Source: CAZJPS01 sp964548055 | GTDB lineage: Bacteria; Patescibacteriota; Gracilibacteria; Peribacterales; Peribacteraceae | DNA length: 14,368 nt | Assembly (NCBI GenBank): GCA_964548055.1 | Contig: CAZJPS010000027.1 | Coordinates: 1 to 14,368 of the forward strand | Direction of reading: 5' to 3' | Shown here: in pieces, positions 6,184 to 13,923 of the stretch | Numbering within the stretch: the first letter of the stretch is position 1 | How the letters are laid out: every line of letters begins with the position of its first letter | Program-made: the position numbers and the translations under genes | The notes under the pieces: generated by a model | What the model was told of the DNA's origin: nothing | Databases searched by the model: none | What the model saw: only the letters and a program-made list of their open reading frames with translations

Positions 6184-7059
6184 ATGAAGCAAGGTTTATA
6201 CCAAGCCATGATGGCTGGCATGATTGCCACCGCTGTATCTGGAACCATTACAGCAACAACGCTCTCTCAGTTATCACGTGGAAACAGTGTGCTGAGTATG
6301 GAAGACAATATGCCAATAACGATGCCCGTGAATGGTATGAATTTTCCAGCAGGTGATTTTAAGCAAGGCATGCCCATGATGGAAAATGGAATGCAGCAGA
6401 TGCCATTTAATGGAATGCAGCAACCTCCAATGGGAAATATGCAAATGAACACACAAATGAGAATGCCACAGATGCCCATGTTCAATCAGGGATCAGGAAA
6501 TATGAATAAAGGACCTTCCTTCAATAAAGAAGGAGAAGATAGCTCAAAGTTTATGCATCAAGGGCCAGGGCAAATGAACCAGGGAAACCAGATGATGCCT
6601 ATGATGAATGGCATGCAGGGCGGAGGACAAAATTCTATGCAAACAGATCCAAATTTGCAGAAGCTGTTAAATATGAATTTTGATTCAGGAGATCATATTA
6701 CTTCCGAACAGCGCACAAAGTTGCAGGCACAGCTAAAGAAGCTTCAGAAGGCACTCGCAAAAGTAGATTCTGATCTGGCAAAAGCTGTGAAAAAAATTGA
6801 GAAAGAAGTAGCAAAGCAGCAAAAAAATCTCAGTGCCCAGCTTGCAAAGGCTCAAAAGATGCTTGCAGCTGCCAGTACTGATACAGATAAAACTCAGATT
6901 CAATCATATATTGATCAGTTGAATGAGTTCAAAATCCCAAGCGTAGAAGACCGCAAGGCTGATTTACTGGAAATGGCTGAACAAAAGAAATCTGACATTC
7001 AGGATGCAATCGATGAAATTAACGATTACCTTGAAAGTGCAGACTCTTCGGAAGAATAA
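6184..7059 (+). CDS. Secreted Met-rich protein with C-terminal coiled coil
   Basis: The 291-residue product has a signal-like hydrophobic N-terminus (about 8-30). Residues 39-164 are low-complexity, rich in Met, Gln, Asn, Gly and Pro, with 27 methionines in 126 residues, often as MP, GM or QM motifs. Residues about 172-285 are a strongly helical, Lys/Ala/Gln/Glu-rich coiled coil broken near IPS (251-253), ending in an acidic SADSSEE tail. I recognise no family. Met-rich segments of this kind occur in copper/silver-binding periplasmic proteins, but there are only two histidines (H125, H171), so metal binding is only a suggestion. A surface filament or adhesive role is also possible. It has its own strong promoter and a terminator, so it is a single-gene unit. 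Confidence 0.8.
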   Translation: MKQGLYQAMMAGMIATAVSGTITATTLSQLSRGNSVLSMEDNMPITMPVNGMNFPAGDFKQGMPMMENGMQQMPFNGMQQPPMGNMQMNTQMRMPQMPMFNQGSGNMNKGPSFNKEGEDSSKFMHQGPGQMNQGNQMMPMMNGMQGGGQNSMQTDPNLQKLLNMNFDSGDHITSEQRTKLQAQLKKLQKALAKVDSDLAKAVKKIEKEVAKQQKNLSAQLAKAQKMLAAASTDTDKTQIQSYIDQLNEFKIPSVEDRKADLLEMAEQKKSDIQDAIDEINDYLESADSSEE

Positions 7060-7074
7060 AAAAATATGTTGTAC

Positions 7075-7106
7075 AAAAAGCGGGCGAGTAATCGCTCGCT
7101 TTTTTT
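7075..7106. terminator. Strong bidirectional intrinsic terminator
   Basis: An AT-flanked stem GCGGGCGA (7080-7087) pairs with TCGCTCGC (7092-7099) with one G-T pair and a GTAA loop. Seven T follow on plus (7100-7106), and five A precede the stem to give a T tract on minus. It lies between the convergent Met-rich gene and queA. Confidence 0.88.
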
Positions 7107-7107
7107 A

Positions 7108-8151
7108 TTAGAGAAGAAGCATGCCGTCCCCAAAAGAAAATAATCTAAATCTCTGCGCAATAGCCTGATGGTACAAATCCAAAATTTTCTCTCGTCCTGC
7201 AAATGCTGATACAAGCATGAGCAAGCTGCTTTTAGGCACATGAAAATTGGTGATAATGCCATCGACAACATGAAATGTGTATCCCTCACGAATAAAGAGA
7301 GAGGTATCTCCCTCGGGGCGGACGATTCTACCACCGGAGTCCGAAGCAGACTCCAAAGTGCGAACGACTGTCGTGCCAACTGCAATGATAGGTCTTCCTT
7401 CTTTTTTTGCACTTTCTAAAAGCCGAACAGCTGATGCATTGATGTAATAGTGCTCATGATGCAGAGATTCCTGCGTCCATTGATCCTCTGTGAGAGGTGC
7501 AAATGTTCCCAAGTGCACATGCAACGTCACTTTCACGATGGTGATTCCTGATTTTTCCAGAGAAGCGAGAAGCTCTTCTGTAAAATGGAGCGATGCCGTA
7601 GGGGCAGCAATGGATCCCCTTTCAGATGCAAAAACGGTTTGATACTCCGTCTTCAATTCCTCTGGCGTGAGCGGCGAGTGTTTGATGTAGGGAGGAAGAG
7701 GCATGTGTCCGCTCCTATCTAAAAAAGGATCTAAATCCTTCGATGGAAAAGATGGCCTAAGTATCCAATATTTTCCGGCATCCTTTTCTACCGTAAAAAT
7801 GTCTTCTGAATCTGAAAATGTAAGCACTTCTCCCACAATCAATTTTCGATTCGCCATCACACGAACAGCTCCCTCTTCTCTTCCTATAATCAGTACTGAT
7901 ACTTTTCCTCCGCTCTTGCGATTCAGAATTAATTTAGCAGGAATGACTTTCGTTTCATTGAGAACAAGAACGCAATTCGCAGGAAGATAGTGCCCAATAT
8001 TATTGAAGGTGTCCCAAAAAATTTCACCAGTGGCGCGTTTGAATACCAACACTTTTGCACTATCCCTAGGTGAAACAGGTTTTTGCGCAATCAATTCTTC
8101 GGGAAAGGAGTAATCATAGAGCCGAAGTGCATCTGTAAAGGAATGAGGCAT
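7108..8151 (-). CDS. queA: S-adenosylmethionine:tRNA ribosyltransferase-isomerase
   Basis: This enzyme transfers and isomerises the ribosyl group of S-adenosylmethionine onto 7-aminomethyl-7-deazaguanine at the tRNA wobble position, giving epoxyqueuosine. At 347 residues it has the usual family length. Family landmarks appear in order: YDYSFPEELIAQKPVSPRDS (12-31), NETKVIPAKL (65-74), GHMPLPPYI (148-156), YQTVFASERGSIAAPTASLHF (170-190), HVHLGTFAPL (211-220), GTTVVRTLES (259-268) and TNFHVPKSSLLMLVSAFAG (301-319), ending in the usual RLFSFGDGMLLL. No other queuosine gene is in the window. It diverges from the M23 peptidase gene; no convincing promoter was found for it in the 111-bp gap. Confidence 0.97.
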   Translation of the reverse strand: MPHSFTDALRLYDYSFPEELIAQKPVSPRDSAKVLVFKRATGEIFWDTFNNIGHYLPANCVLVLNETKVIPAKLILNRKSGGKVSVLIIGREEGAVRVMANRKLIVGEVLTFSDSEDIFTVEKDAGKYWILRPSFPSKDLDPFLDRSGHMPLPPYIKHSPLTPEELKTEYQTVFASERGSIAAPTASLHFTEELLASLEKSGITIVKVTLHVHLGTFAPLTEDQWTQESLHHEHYYINASAVRLLESAKKEGRPIIAVGTTVVRTLESASDSGGRIVRPEGDTSLFIREGYTFHVVDGIITNFHVPKSSLLMLVSAFAGREKILDLYHQAIAQRFRLFSFGDGMLLL

Positions 8152-8225
8152 ACGCGCTCATAATTGTGTCAGAAGATAGAGTATGAATCGAGCGATTTCC
8201 GCTGTGGCATAAGCAAATACTATAA

Positions 8226-8254
8226 ATGACAAGAATGTATAAATTTGATATAAT
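8226..8254 (+). promoter_or_regulatory. Extended -10 promoter giving a near-leaderless transcript
   Basis: ATGACA (8226-8231), 17-bp spacer, TATAAT (8249-8254) preceded by TGA, which makes an extended -10. The expected start falls on the A bases 8261-8263, while the coding ATG begins at 8263, leaving at most about two untranslated bases. Confidence 0.78.
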
Positions 8255-8262
8255 ACTATGAA

Positions 8263-9294
8263 ATGCACACACAAAAACACACTCGCCTAAACGTAGAAAA
8301 AGAGATCTTATTGGTTGCAGTTCTTGCAAGCATAGCGATCACCATTGGAATGGAATTCCAGAGTGCTGCGCTGCAAGGGAGTATTTTTTCTGTGCGCCAA
8401 ACAAAACAAACGGAAGCCCGGAACACTATAAATCGCAAAATGAGACTTGTTACTCGTAAAGTAAAACGCGAAGCAGCTCTTATGGAGAAAGGTTACACAA
8501 ACGAAAAACAAAATATTATTGTCCATGGTGGACCACCCGTACTTGTAGCATCGGATAACGATTCAACGGTGACAGAGTCTATTCTTCAGAACGAAAAAAA
8601 ATTTTTCTCATCTACATCTGCCGAAGAAACGAGTTTTCCACCCTTCATCGGCACCACAATGCCTGTGCAAAAAGTACCAAATTGGGGAGCAATGAAAACT
8701 CCAAAAGAATGGGACAGAAGCTTTGAAGAAATGAGCGACACAGATTTGGTGGATATCCCCGCTTACAGCATGGATAAATTGATCGTTCCTCTTGAAGATT
8801 TAAGAAACCCACGCAATATCCCCGAAATTACTCGAAAGCTTACTTACTCAACACACTATTTTGGCACGTACGATATCAACTCCGATGAATTCAGAGGACA
8901 CCATCCAGGTATAGATATAAAACTGGCTCTCAATACTCCCGTCTCAGCTATAGCCGGAGGCAAAGTGCAAACGGTGGCTATTAATGATTCACTTGGGCTA
9001 TATGTCATCATCGAACATCGCATTGCCAATGGCGTGTATTTCTCTATTTATGGGCACTTTGGAAGCGTGCTGGTACACGAAAATCAGACAGTAAAGCCGG
9101 GTGATATCATTGGAACAGTGGGTATGACTGGGAATACAAGCGGTCCTCATGTGCATATTCAAATTGATAAAGCAGTACCTGGGCAAATAAAACATAATCC
9201 TTACGCCCCAACAGAGAATGTTGCTCAACATGAAGCTGAGAAATTTTCAATGAATCCGATTGAATTTATTGAACACTTTAGAAAGGGTGAATAA
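8263..9294 (+). CDS. Membrane-anchored M23-family metallopeptidase
   Basis: The 343-residue protein has a basic N-terminus, one membrane segment (about 14-36), a long extracytoplasmic region without recognised domains (about 40-195) and a LytM/M23 domain (about 205-310). Zinc and catalytic residues are intact: H214-PGI-D218 (HxxxD), H265 in SIYGHF, and H296-V-H298 (HxH). GNTSGPHVHIQID is the typical C-terminal motif. It probably cleaves peptidoglycan cross-links or stem peptides outside the membrane. It is transcribed alone from the promoter just upstream, with translation most likely from a nearly leaderless mRNA. The ATG at 8258 gives only ten codons and is not used as the start. Confidence 0.93.
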   Translation: MHTQKHTRLNVEKEILLVAVLASIAITIGMEFQSAALQGSIFSVRQTKQTEARNTINRKMRLVTRKVKREAALMEKGYTNEKQNIIVHGGPPVLVASDNDSTVTESILQNEKKFFSSTSAEETSFPPFIGTTMPVQKVPNWGAMKTPKEWDRSFEEMSDTDLVDIPAYSMDKLIVPLEDLRNPRNIPEITRKLTYSTHYFGTYDINSDEFRGHHPGIDIKLALNTPVSAIAGGKVQTVAINDSLGLYVIIEHRIANGVYFSIYGHFGSVLVHENQTVKPGDIIGTVGMTGNTSGPHVHIQIDKAVPGQIKHNPYAPTENVAQHEAEKFSMNPIEFIEHFRKGE

Positions 9295-9333
9295 AAAAAC
9301 CGTGTCACCCCTCACATACCAGGGGCAACACGG
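9293..9333 (-). terminator. Intrinsic terminator, strong for the RTX gene on minus
   Basis: CCGTGT (9300-9305) pairs with ACACGG (9328-9333), and an inner stem CCCCT (9308-9312) pairs with AGGGG (9321-9325) across a CA/CA internal loop. On minus it is followed by seven T (complement of 9293-9299). On plus the tail is only weakly T-rich, though it may still help end the M23 transcript. Confidence 0.82.
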
Positions 9334-9347
9334 AATTTAATTTAAAC

Positions 9348-10970
9348 TTATTTTACAGCAACCTTTTCCTGAGGAACTAACATGTATTCACTTGAGAATG
9401 TTGCAGTAGAAGTATCTGGATCGAAGGAGAAATAATCATTCACATCAGGCATGTACCAAATGTTCAGGCTGTTGTGATTGTAGTATGCACAGTCGCGAGG
9501 TGTGCCCTTCTTATCGACATCAGTATTGGAACGGATATCTTGAAGAGTGAGAACATGATCGCCATAAGCAGCGTTAAAGCAGGCATTCCATGTTGCATTG
9601 CTTGAAACTGGGAATCCGTTTTCATCAACACTGATGACAATTCGATCTGCAGTAGCAACAAAATTTTGTGGAAGGCGAGAAGCAGAGATTTCTTTACAAA
9701 GGACCGCATCTGAAAGCTGTGCCTTCACAAAACTGGTTCTTCGGCCCATCAACGAAGCAATGGAATCAGAAATGAAATCCATCAGTGCAGTGGAAGCAGA
9801 GGCAGGCATGGCACGTTGCATGCTGCAAAGATACTGCGTTTCTGCAGATGTGAGAGGTGCACGAGGAGAACCTCCTACTGCGCTTGGAGCAATATCGCTA
9901 CCAAAGCCAAGATTCTTACCCACATAATTCACCACTCCCAACAATTCATTGGATCTCTCACCACGATATGCTCCGTATCCGCCCAAACCTGTAATGGGCG
10001 CCGTAAAGCTCTGCAAGATAGGCTGAGACTGTTGTGACGAGCTAGAAGACGAAGATTGGCTCGCTACGGAACTTGAACTTGAGGAAACGGAACTTACGGA
10101 AGAACTGGAGGACTGAGAAGAAACAGAAGAATGCGAAGACGTAGAACTTACGGAAGAAGAGCTAGATCCAAATCCGGGTATAGAAAAACTAAACGAAGAA
10201 GTGGAGCCTCCTCCCGGGAGCGAGAATCCAAAAGAAAAAGAAAAACTTGAGCTGGATGACGACACGCTAGATGCGGAGCTGCTTACAGAGGTAGCTGAAC
10301 TTGCTGCAGAAGAGGAAACACTTGAAGCAACTGAACTATGCGATGACGCCACAGAACTGGAAGCTACGCTTCCATCGCATGTAGACGAAGTGCCTGTTTG
10401 CTCGCAATTATCCGTGCTCTCGCTGTTTCCACACACATCGTTATTTAACCCACCATCCACAATATCGGTTCCAGATCCTCCGTCCAAAATATCATCGCCA
10501 TTTTTTCCCTTCAAATCATCATCTCCGTCTTCACCGCATAATTGATCATTCCCGTTCCCGCCATCAATGATATCGTTCCCACCACCTCCGCACAGGACAT
10601 CATCACCGTTCCCACCATCAATATCATCAGCTCCACCAAGGCCACACACCGTATCGTTTCCACTTTCACTCATGATGGTATCTGCCTGTTCCGTTCCCAC
10701 AATCACATCATCTTCAAAACCCCCACGCAATTGGCCTGCATACGTTTCGCCATCGTCTGGGCCACCAACAATCGTTGTTCCACTCACATACACTGTTGCA
10801 GTTTTGCCTTTGCACTGAGGCACTGAAGTAACTGCATTAACCACAGGTATTGACATAAATAGCTCATGACCTGCTAGCAGAGTGAGCATGGAAAAGGCAA
10901 CAATGGGGAGTGAGCGACGAATGTTCATGGGATGGAAAGGCAAAAAACAAAAGGGATTGATTGTCCTCAT
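9348..10970 (-). CDS. Secreted RTX-repeat protein with polyserine linker and novel C-terminal domain
   Basis: Starting at the ATG at 10968-10970, the product has 540 residues. An AAGGA lies a few bases upstream of that ATG; the alternative ATG at 10926-10928 (MNIRRSL) gives a more compact signal peptide. Residues about 82-181 hold RTX/hemolysin-type nonapeptides such as GGNGDDVLCGGGGNDIIDG, expected to bind calcium as a beta-roll; several turns carry Cys in place of the usual residue. Residues about 194-314 are a Ser/Val/Ala linker with a short Phe/Gly-rich island (FSFSFGFSLPGGG). The last 225 residues contain five Cys and a W/Y/F-rich end and match no family I know. Signal peptide plus RTX suggests Sec export rather than type I secretion. 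Function is unknown: surface adhesion or a structural role is plausible. Confidence 0.85.
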   Translation of the reverse strand: MRTINPFCFLPFHPMNIRRSLPIVAFSMLTLLAGHELFMSIPVVNAVTSVPQCKGKTATVYVSGTTIVGGPDDGETYAGQLRGGFEDDVIVGTEQADTIMSESGNDTVCGLGGADDIDGGNGDDVLCGGGGNDIIDGGNGNDQLCGEDGDDDLKGKNGDDILDGGSGTDIVDGGLNNDVCGNSESTDNCEQTGTSSTCDGSVASSSVASSHSSVASSVSSSAASSATSVSSSASSVSSSSSSFSFSFGFSLPGGGSTSSFSFSIPGFGSSSSSVSSTSSHSSVSSQSSSSSVSSVSSSSSSVASQSSSSSSSQQSQPILQSFTAPITGLGGYGAYRGERSNELLGVVNYVGKNLGFGSDIAPSAVGGSPRAPLTSAETQYLCSMQRAMPASASTALMDFISDSIASLMGRRTSFVKAQLSDAVLCKEISASRLPQNFVATADRIVISVDENGFPVSSNATWNACFNAAYGDHVLTLQDIRSNTDVDKKGTPRDCAYYNHNSLNIWYMPDVNDYFSFDPDTSTATFSSEYMLVPQEKVAVK

Positions 10971-10992
10971 CGAGGATCCTTGTGTCAATTCT

Positions 10993-11021
10993 TATTAAAA
11001 AACTTATTCCCTGAGTGTCAA
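10993..11021 (-). promoter_or_regulatory. Possible promoter of the RTX gene
   Basis: On minus, TTGACA (11016-11021) is a perfect -35, followed 17 bp later by TTAATA or, at 18 bp, TAATAA: a poor -10. The predicted start, about 15 nt before the ATG at 10970, fits the AAGGA ribosome-binding sequence upstream of that ATG. Confidence 0.45.
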
Positions 11022-11077
11022 AAAAATAGGAATATGCATTTTTGCTCTACCTGAAGAGAAATGTCACGAACACTCAG
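11011..11077. repeat. 8-bp inverted repeat overlapping the RTX promoter
   Basis: CTGAGTGT (11011-11018) and ACACTCAG (11070-11077) are perfect complements 51 bp apart. The first arm overlaps the TTGACA of the RTX gene promoter. It could be an operator pair, a weak terminator of the SLH gene, or chance. The rest of the 171-bp gap shows nothing else clear. Confidence 0.3.
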
Positions 11078-11141
11078 TACGGAAAACGCTGGGAAAAATG
11101 CTCGTACTAACTCAATTCAGATTATAGTCAACTATGACCCT

Positions 11142-12443
11142 TTACTTCATCTGAAATTTTCGAGCCCGGTAAATCCACACGGCTACATCGGCACGTGTCA
11201 CTTCTGCCTGAGGAGCAAAGGTTGGTTCTAAAATGAGACCAATCTCCATGGCCTTGCGAATGTATGGCGAATACCACTGATTATCTGGCGTGCCTTCTGG
11301 GAGGGCAGCAGTGGAATCTAACGGCACATCGAGCGATGCAACAACCACTTTCATCGCTTCCGATTTCTTCATAGTGCGAGCCGGCTTAAATTTTCCATCT
11401 GGATAACCAGATACCCAGCTACGACGCTTCGCTGCGCAAATTGCCTCGCTAAACCACTGCAATCCCACATCAGGAAAACATCCGCTCTCGCTCAGTAGTT
11501 CTGATGAAAAGAGTCCGTGTACTAAAAGCTGTACAAATTCAGCACGATTCACTGAATCTTTAGGCCTAAATGTTCCATCTGGATATCCCTTAATGATCCC
11601 TGCTTCTGCAAGAGCCATAATAGCCGTGTATCCGTACTTGCCCTGAATAACATCTGGGAAGGAGACAATCTGTGCCCCTGTTGAAGTGGAAGATACCGAA
11701 GAACGAGATGCCGAAGAACGAGCCAGTGAAGAGGAACTTTGGGATGAGCTAGAGGCAGGAAGCGTATTACCAAGGAGATCTGCACGAATTTGTAATTCAT
11801 TCAGACGAACAGTGATACTGCATTCACGTCCTACTTTTTTTCTCCAATCCTCTACGCAGCTGAATTTTCCGGAATACCTAGGATATCGGCCAATCTCATC
11901 ACATTCATATCCCTCTCCCACAGCTACATCAAAATCCAGTAGGTAGAAAGGTCGGCACTGAGAAAGGGACAATTCTTGAATTTTATTTTTCATATAAGAT
12001 GTCTGCTCCGCATCTGGATAATCGCTAAAATTGCGGCGAACATCTTCTGTGGTAACCATCCCCATTCGGCGGCTTATTTCGAGCACACCGCTGTATGCTT
12101 TGCCTTTGATATCCATACACTGTTTAGGACCCTTCACATATCCCACACAGAAAAAAGATCTGCAGTTGTAGCCTGTCTCTTCTGCCTTACCATTGCGCAT
12201 TACATAGAAAGGATAACAGCCAACAGCTTCGTACTGCTGACGCTCACGAAGTTGTGCATCCGTCACGCTTGCAAGCTCGCTGAAATAAGAAACTGATGCG
12301 GATTCGAACCCGAGAGACTTCAAAATCGCAGCATCTAAATCGTGCAATTTAAAATCTTGAATAAATAATGGTTCGGCATACGTGCTTCCAACCTGGGATA
12401 CAAGAATCAGAACGAATGTAAAAGCCGTGAAGAATGTACGCAT
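11142..12443 (-). CDS. S-layer homology (SLH) surface protein with duplicated Cys module
   Basis: The 433-residue protein has a signal peptide (1-23), an N-terminal region (24-227), a polyserine spacer (about 230-256) and three SLH repeats (about 261-312, 322-372 and 385-427). SLH landmarks: FPDV (262-265), IIKGYPDGTFRPKDSVNRAE (283-302), CFPDV (322-326), VSGYPDGKFKP (344-354) and a divergent third repeat ending EVTRADVAVWIYR. SLH triplets normally bind secondary wall polymers. The N-terminal region contains two related modules with identical Cys spacing: C76-x-PFY ... GYNC94 and C163-x-PFY ... GYEC181, each followed by two more Cys. They probably form disulfides and are of unknown function. 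It has its own promoter downstream of the CAP gene. Confidence 0.9.
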   Translation of the reverse strand: MRTFFTAFTFVLILVSQVGSTYAEPLFIQDFKLHDLDAAILKSLGFESASVSYFSELASVTDAQLRERQQYEAVGCYPFYVMRNGKAEETGYNCRSFFCVGYVKGPKQCMDIKGKAYSGVLEISRRMGMVTTEDVRRNFSDYPDAEQTSYMKNKIQELSLSQCRPFYLLDFDVAVGEGYECDEIGRYPRYSGKFSCVEDWRKKVGRECSITVRLNELQIRADLLGNTLPASSSSQSSSSLARSSASRSSVSSTSTGAQIVSFPDVIQGKYGYTAIMALAEAGIIKGYPDGTFRPKDSVNRAEFVQLLVHGLFSSELLSESGCFPDVGLQWFSEAICAAKRRSWVSGYPDGKFKPARTMKKSEAMKVVVASLDVPLDSTAALPEGTPDNQWYSPYIRKAMEIGLILEPTFAPQAEVTRADVAVWIYRARKFQMK

Positions 12444-12466
12444 AATAAAAAAGAGGTAAGTGTCCT

Positions 12467-12494
12467 ATTATTCAAGATACACGATCCACGTCAA
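12467..12494 (-). promoter_or_regulatory. Promoter of the SLH gene
   Basis: On minus, TTGACG (12489-12494), 16-bp spacer, AATAAT (12467-12472). The predicted start near 12460 gives a leader of about 17 nt without a Shine-Dalgarno sequence. The -35 lies in a 10-mer, TTGACGTGGA, that recurs upstream of the CAP gene. Confidence 0.6.
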
Positions 12495-12508
12495 GCAATA
12501 CATACACT

Positions 12509-13243
12509 TCACTTAACCTCATGGACATCTCCAAAGTGCTGAACCCAATAATTTTTTGCAAACCCAACACCCAGCTCAGTGTATGCAGGATTGAGAATAT
12601 TCTCCCGATGGCCCGAAGAGGCCATCCAATCTTTCATTACTTCGCTCGCAGTTTTTTGCCCTTTCGCAATATTTTCCCCGGTGGAATATCTCCATCCACA
12701 ATCACAAGGTGCCTGAATATATCCTGCACTTCTCATGCGATCGAGAGATGAATGTCCATCAGGATCCGTGTGCCCAAAAAAATCTCTCTTCAGCATATCT
12801 TCTGCGTAGTTTTGTGCAGTACTTTGTAAAATACTATTAAAAACAAGCGGCGGTACTCCCACTTTCTTGCGCTCTTCATTTACCAAACTAAGGATGGTTT
12901 TCCGTATCGTATCGAGGTCTGATATTGGCTTGGACATGTCCTCTTTTTGTATTGTACGTGTTGTTGGCACCGATTCACTATCCAGCACCTGAGATGGAAA
13001 AACCGCTCGTGCGCTCGATGATTGCTCTTTCTTTTCTCCAATATTTTGAAGAAGCGAACGCTCTTCACGCATACGAATACGCATATCTCGCACATACCTA
13101 CGCACAGAAGCAGATGCAATTTTTCTTTTAGAAACAAATATCACCTCGCGCTTGGTAACACCCCGGGTTGTCACCGCAAATGACTGCACAGGAAGAGTGC
13201 ACAGTAACAAAAAAAGTATGATGGAAAGGTGGCGAAACCGCAT
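12509..13243 (-). CDS. Secreted CAP-domain (SCP/PR-1, YkwD-like) protein
   Basis: The 244-residue protein has a signal peptide (about 1-23), a basic helical stretch (about 28-75), a short Ser-containing spacer and a CAP domain (about 112-240). CAP landmarks are all present: LVNEERKKVGVPPL (120-133), FFGHTD with H158, TGENIA with E190, GHRENIL with H212, LGVGFA, and YWVQHFG with H236. An extra CDC pair (C180, C182) sits in the domain. Bacterial CAP proteins are exported and of mostly unknown activity, often linked to the envelope. A GAGG sequence before the ATG is one of the few plausible ribosome binding sites in the window. It starts 54 bp after the sortase stop on the same strand and may be co-transcribed with it. 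Confidence 0.9.
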   Translation of the reverse strand: MRFRHLSIILFLLLCTLPVQSFAVTTRGVTKREVIFVSKRKIASASVRRYVRDMRIRMREERSLLQNIGEKKEQSSSARAVFPSQVLDSESVPTTRTIQKEDMSKPISDLDTIRKTILSLVNEERKKVGVPPLVFNSILQSTAQNYAEDMLKRDFFGHTDPDGHSSLDRMRSAGYIQAPCDCGWRYSTGENIAKGQKTASEVMKDWMASSGHRENILNPAYTELGVGFAKNYWVQHFGDVHEVK

Positions 13244-13273
13244 GTCGTACCTCGTTGTACAGCCTCCTTCTAC

Positions 13274-13283
13274 TCCACGTCAA
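13274..13283 (-). promoter_or_regulatory. TTGACGTGGA motif upstream of the CAP gene
   Basis: The minus-strand 10-mer TTGACGTGGA is identical to the one that forms the -35 of the SLH gene (12485-12494). A possible -10, TACAAC, follows after 18 bp and lies very close to the CAP start codon, so this is a weak promoter call. A shared operator or chance are alternatives. Confidence 0.3.
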
Positions 13284-13297
13284 CGAAGTAACTAAGT

Positions 13298-13894
13298 TTA
13301 ATCTTGAACAAGATTTGTATACACAACTAAGCGCTTATCATAGCTCTTTTCATCTGCTTGCCATGCACCATTGCATGTGATGAGTTGTAAGTTCTTCGCA
13401 ATAGACGCCCCGAAGATCTGCTGTAGCGGAGCCTCTCGTGCGTTGTACACTACACTCTTCACAACTTGAAAATGATATTCGTGTCCGAAATCATCCAACA
13501 CAAACACATCATCTTTTTCTGAAAGATCATTCAAATTCCAAAAAACTGCGGGCGTGCCTAGTGCAGTATCCAGATGGCCAGCAATGACGGCGTTACCTGC
13601 TTCTCCGGGCCTTGCTCCAAGCGCATACCACCCTACTTGTGAACCGCTGCGTGGAACATCCATATCCCCAGTTCTTGTAAGGCCAACACCCATAATAGGC
13701 GCATCTATTTTTAGTGACGGGATACGCAAGCGCACAGGCAAGCCAGTATTCACACGGGCTTGTGCTGTCATAGTTGGATGCTTAAGTAAGAGTGGATTTG
13801 TTTGTTTATGATGTACTTGAAAAAAAAGTGTCGTGAGCAAAAGAAAATGCAACCCCAGTAAGAATGGCCTTTTTTGAAACACATTTGTATCCAT
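13298..13894 (-). CDS. Sortase (class E/F-like)
   Basis: Starting from the ATG at 13892-13894, the product has 198 residues: one N-terminal membrane helix (about 9-27), a linker and a sortase beta-barrel (about 52-198). The catalytic set is present: H107 (VIAGHLDT), C174 (LITCNG) and R188 (DKRLVVYT). The compact size and single N-terminal anchor fit class E/F sortases, which attach proteins carrying LPxTG-like signals. The gene directly upstream on the same strand (ending at 13983) encodes a protein with a plausible sorting signal, so the two probably work as enzyme and substrate, although a strong hairpin separates them. An upstream TTG could extend the frame by nine residues, which I consider unlikely. 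Confidence 0.93.
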   Translation of the reverse strand: MDTNVFQKRPFLLGLHFLLLTTLFFQVHHKQTNPLLLKHPTMTAQARVNTGLPVRLRIPSLKIDAPIMGVGLTRTGDMDVPRSGSQVGWYALGARPGEAGNAVIAGHLDTALGTPAVFWNLNDLSEKDDVFVLDDFGHEYHFQVVKSVVYNAREAPLQQIFGASIAKNLQLITCNGAWQADEKSYDKRLVVYTNLVQD

Positions 13895-13923
13895 ATCAAG
13901 AGTGTAGTGACAGAAAAACAACG

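Noticed and set aside
5899..6192. 97-residue minus-strand frame with KGDKGDK-like repeats
   Set aside because: It runs antisense through the 6122-6150 promoter and the GGGACAAA repeat; its repetitive part is just the translation of that repeat.
10201..10826. Plus-strand frames opposite the RTX and serine-linker region
   Set aside because: They are antisense shadows of repetitive coding sequence; their Glu/Leu or Pro/Ser runs mirror the Ser and Gly-Asp codons.
10971..10988. TTG start extending the RTX protein by six residues
   Set aside because: The ATG at 10970 has an AAGGA upstream and the TTG lies at or before the predicted transcript start.
13300..13315. Palindrome AATCTTG-AA-CAAGATT at the 3' end of the sortase gene
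   Set aside because: It encodes the last residues and stop of the sortase in frame, and no T tract makes it a terminator. It may be chance.
13895..13921. TTG start extending the sortase by nine residues
   Set aside because: The ATG at 13894 already gives a normal N-terminus with a membrane helix; the extension runs up to the terminator hairpin.
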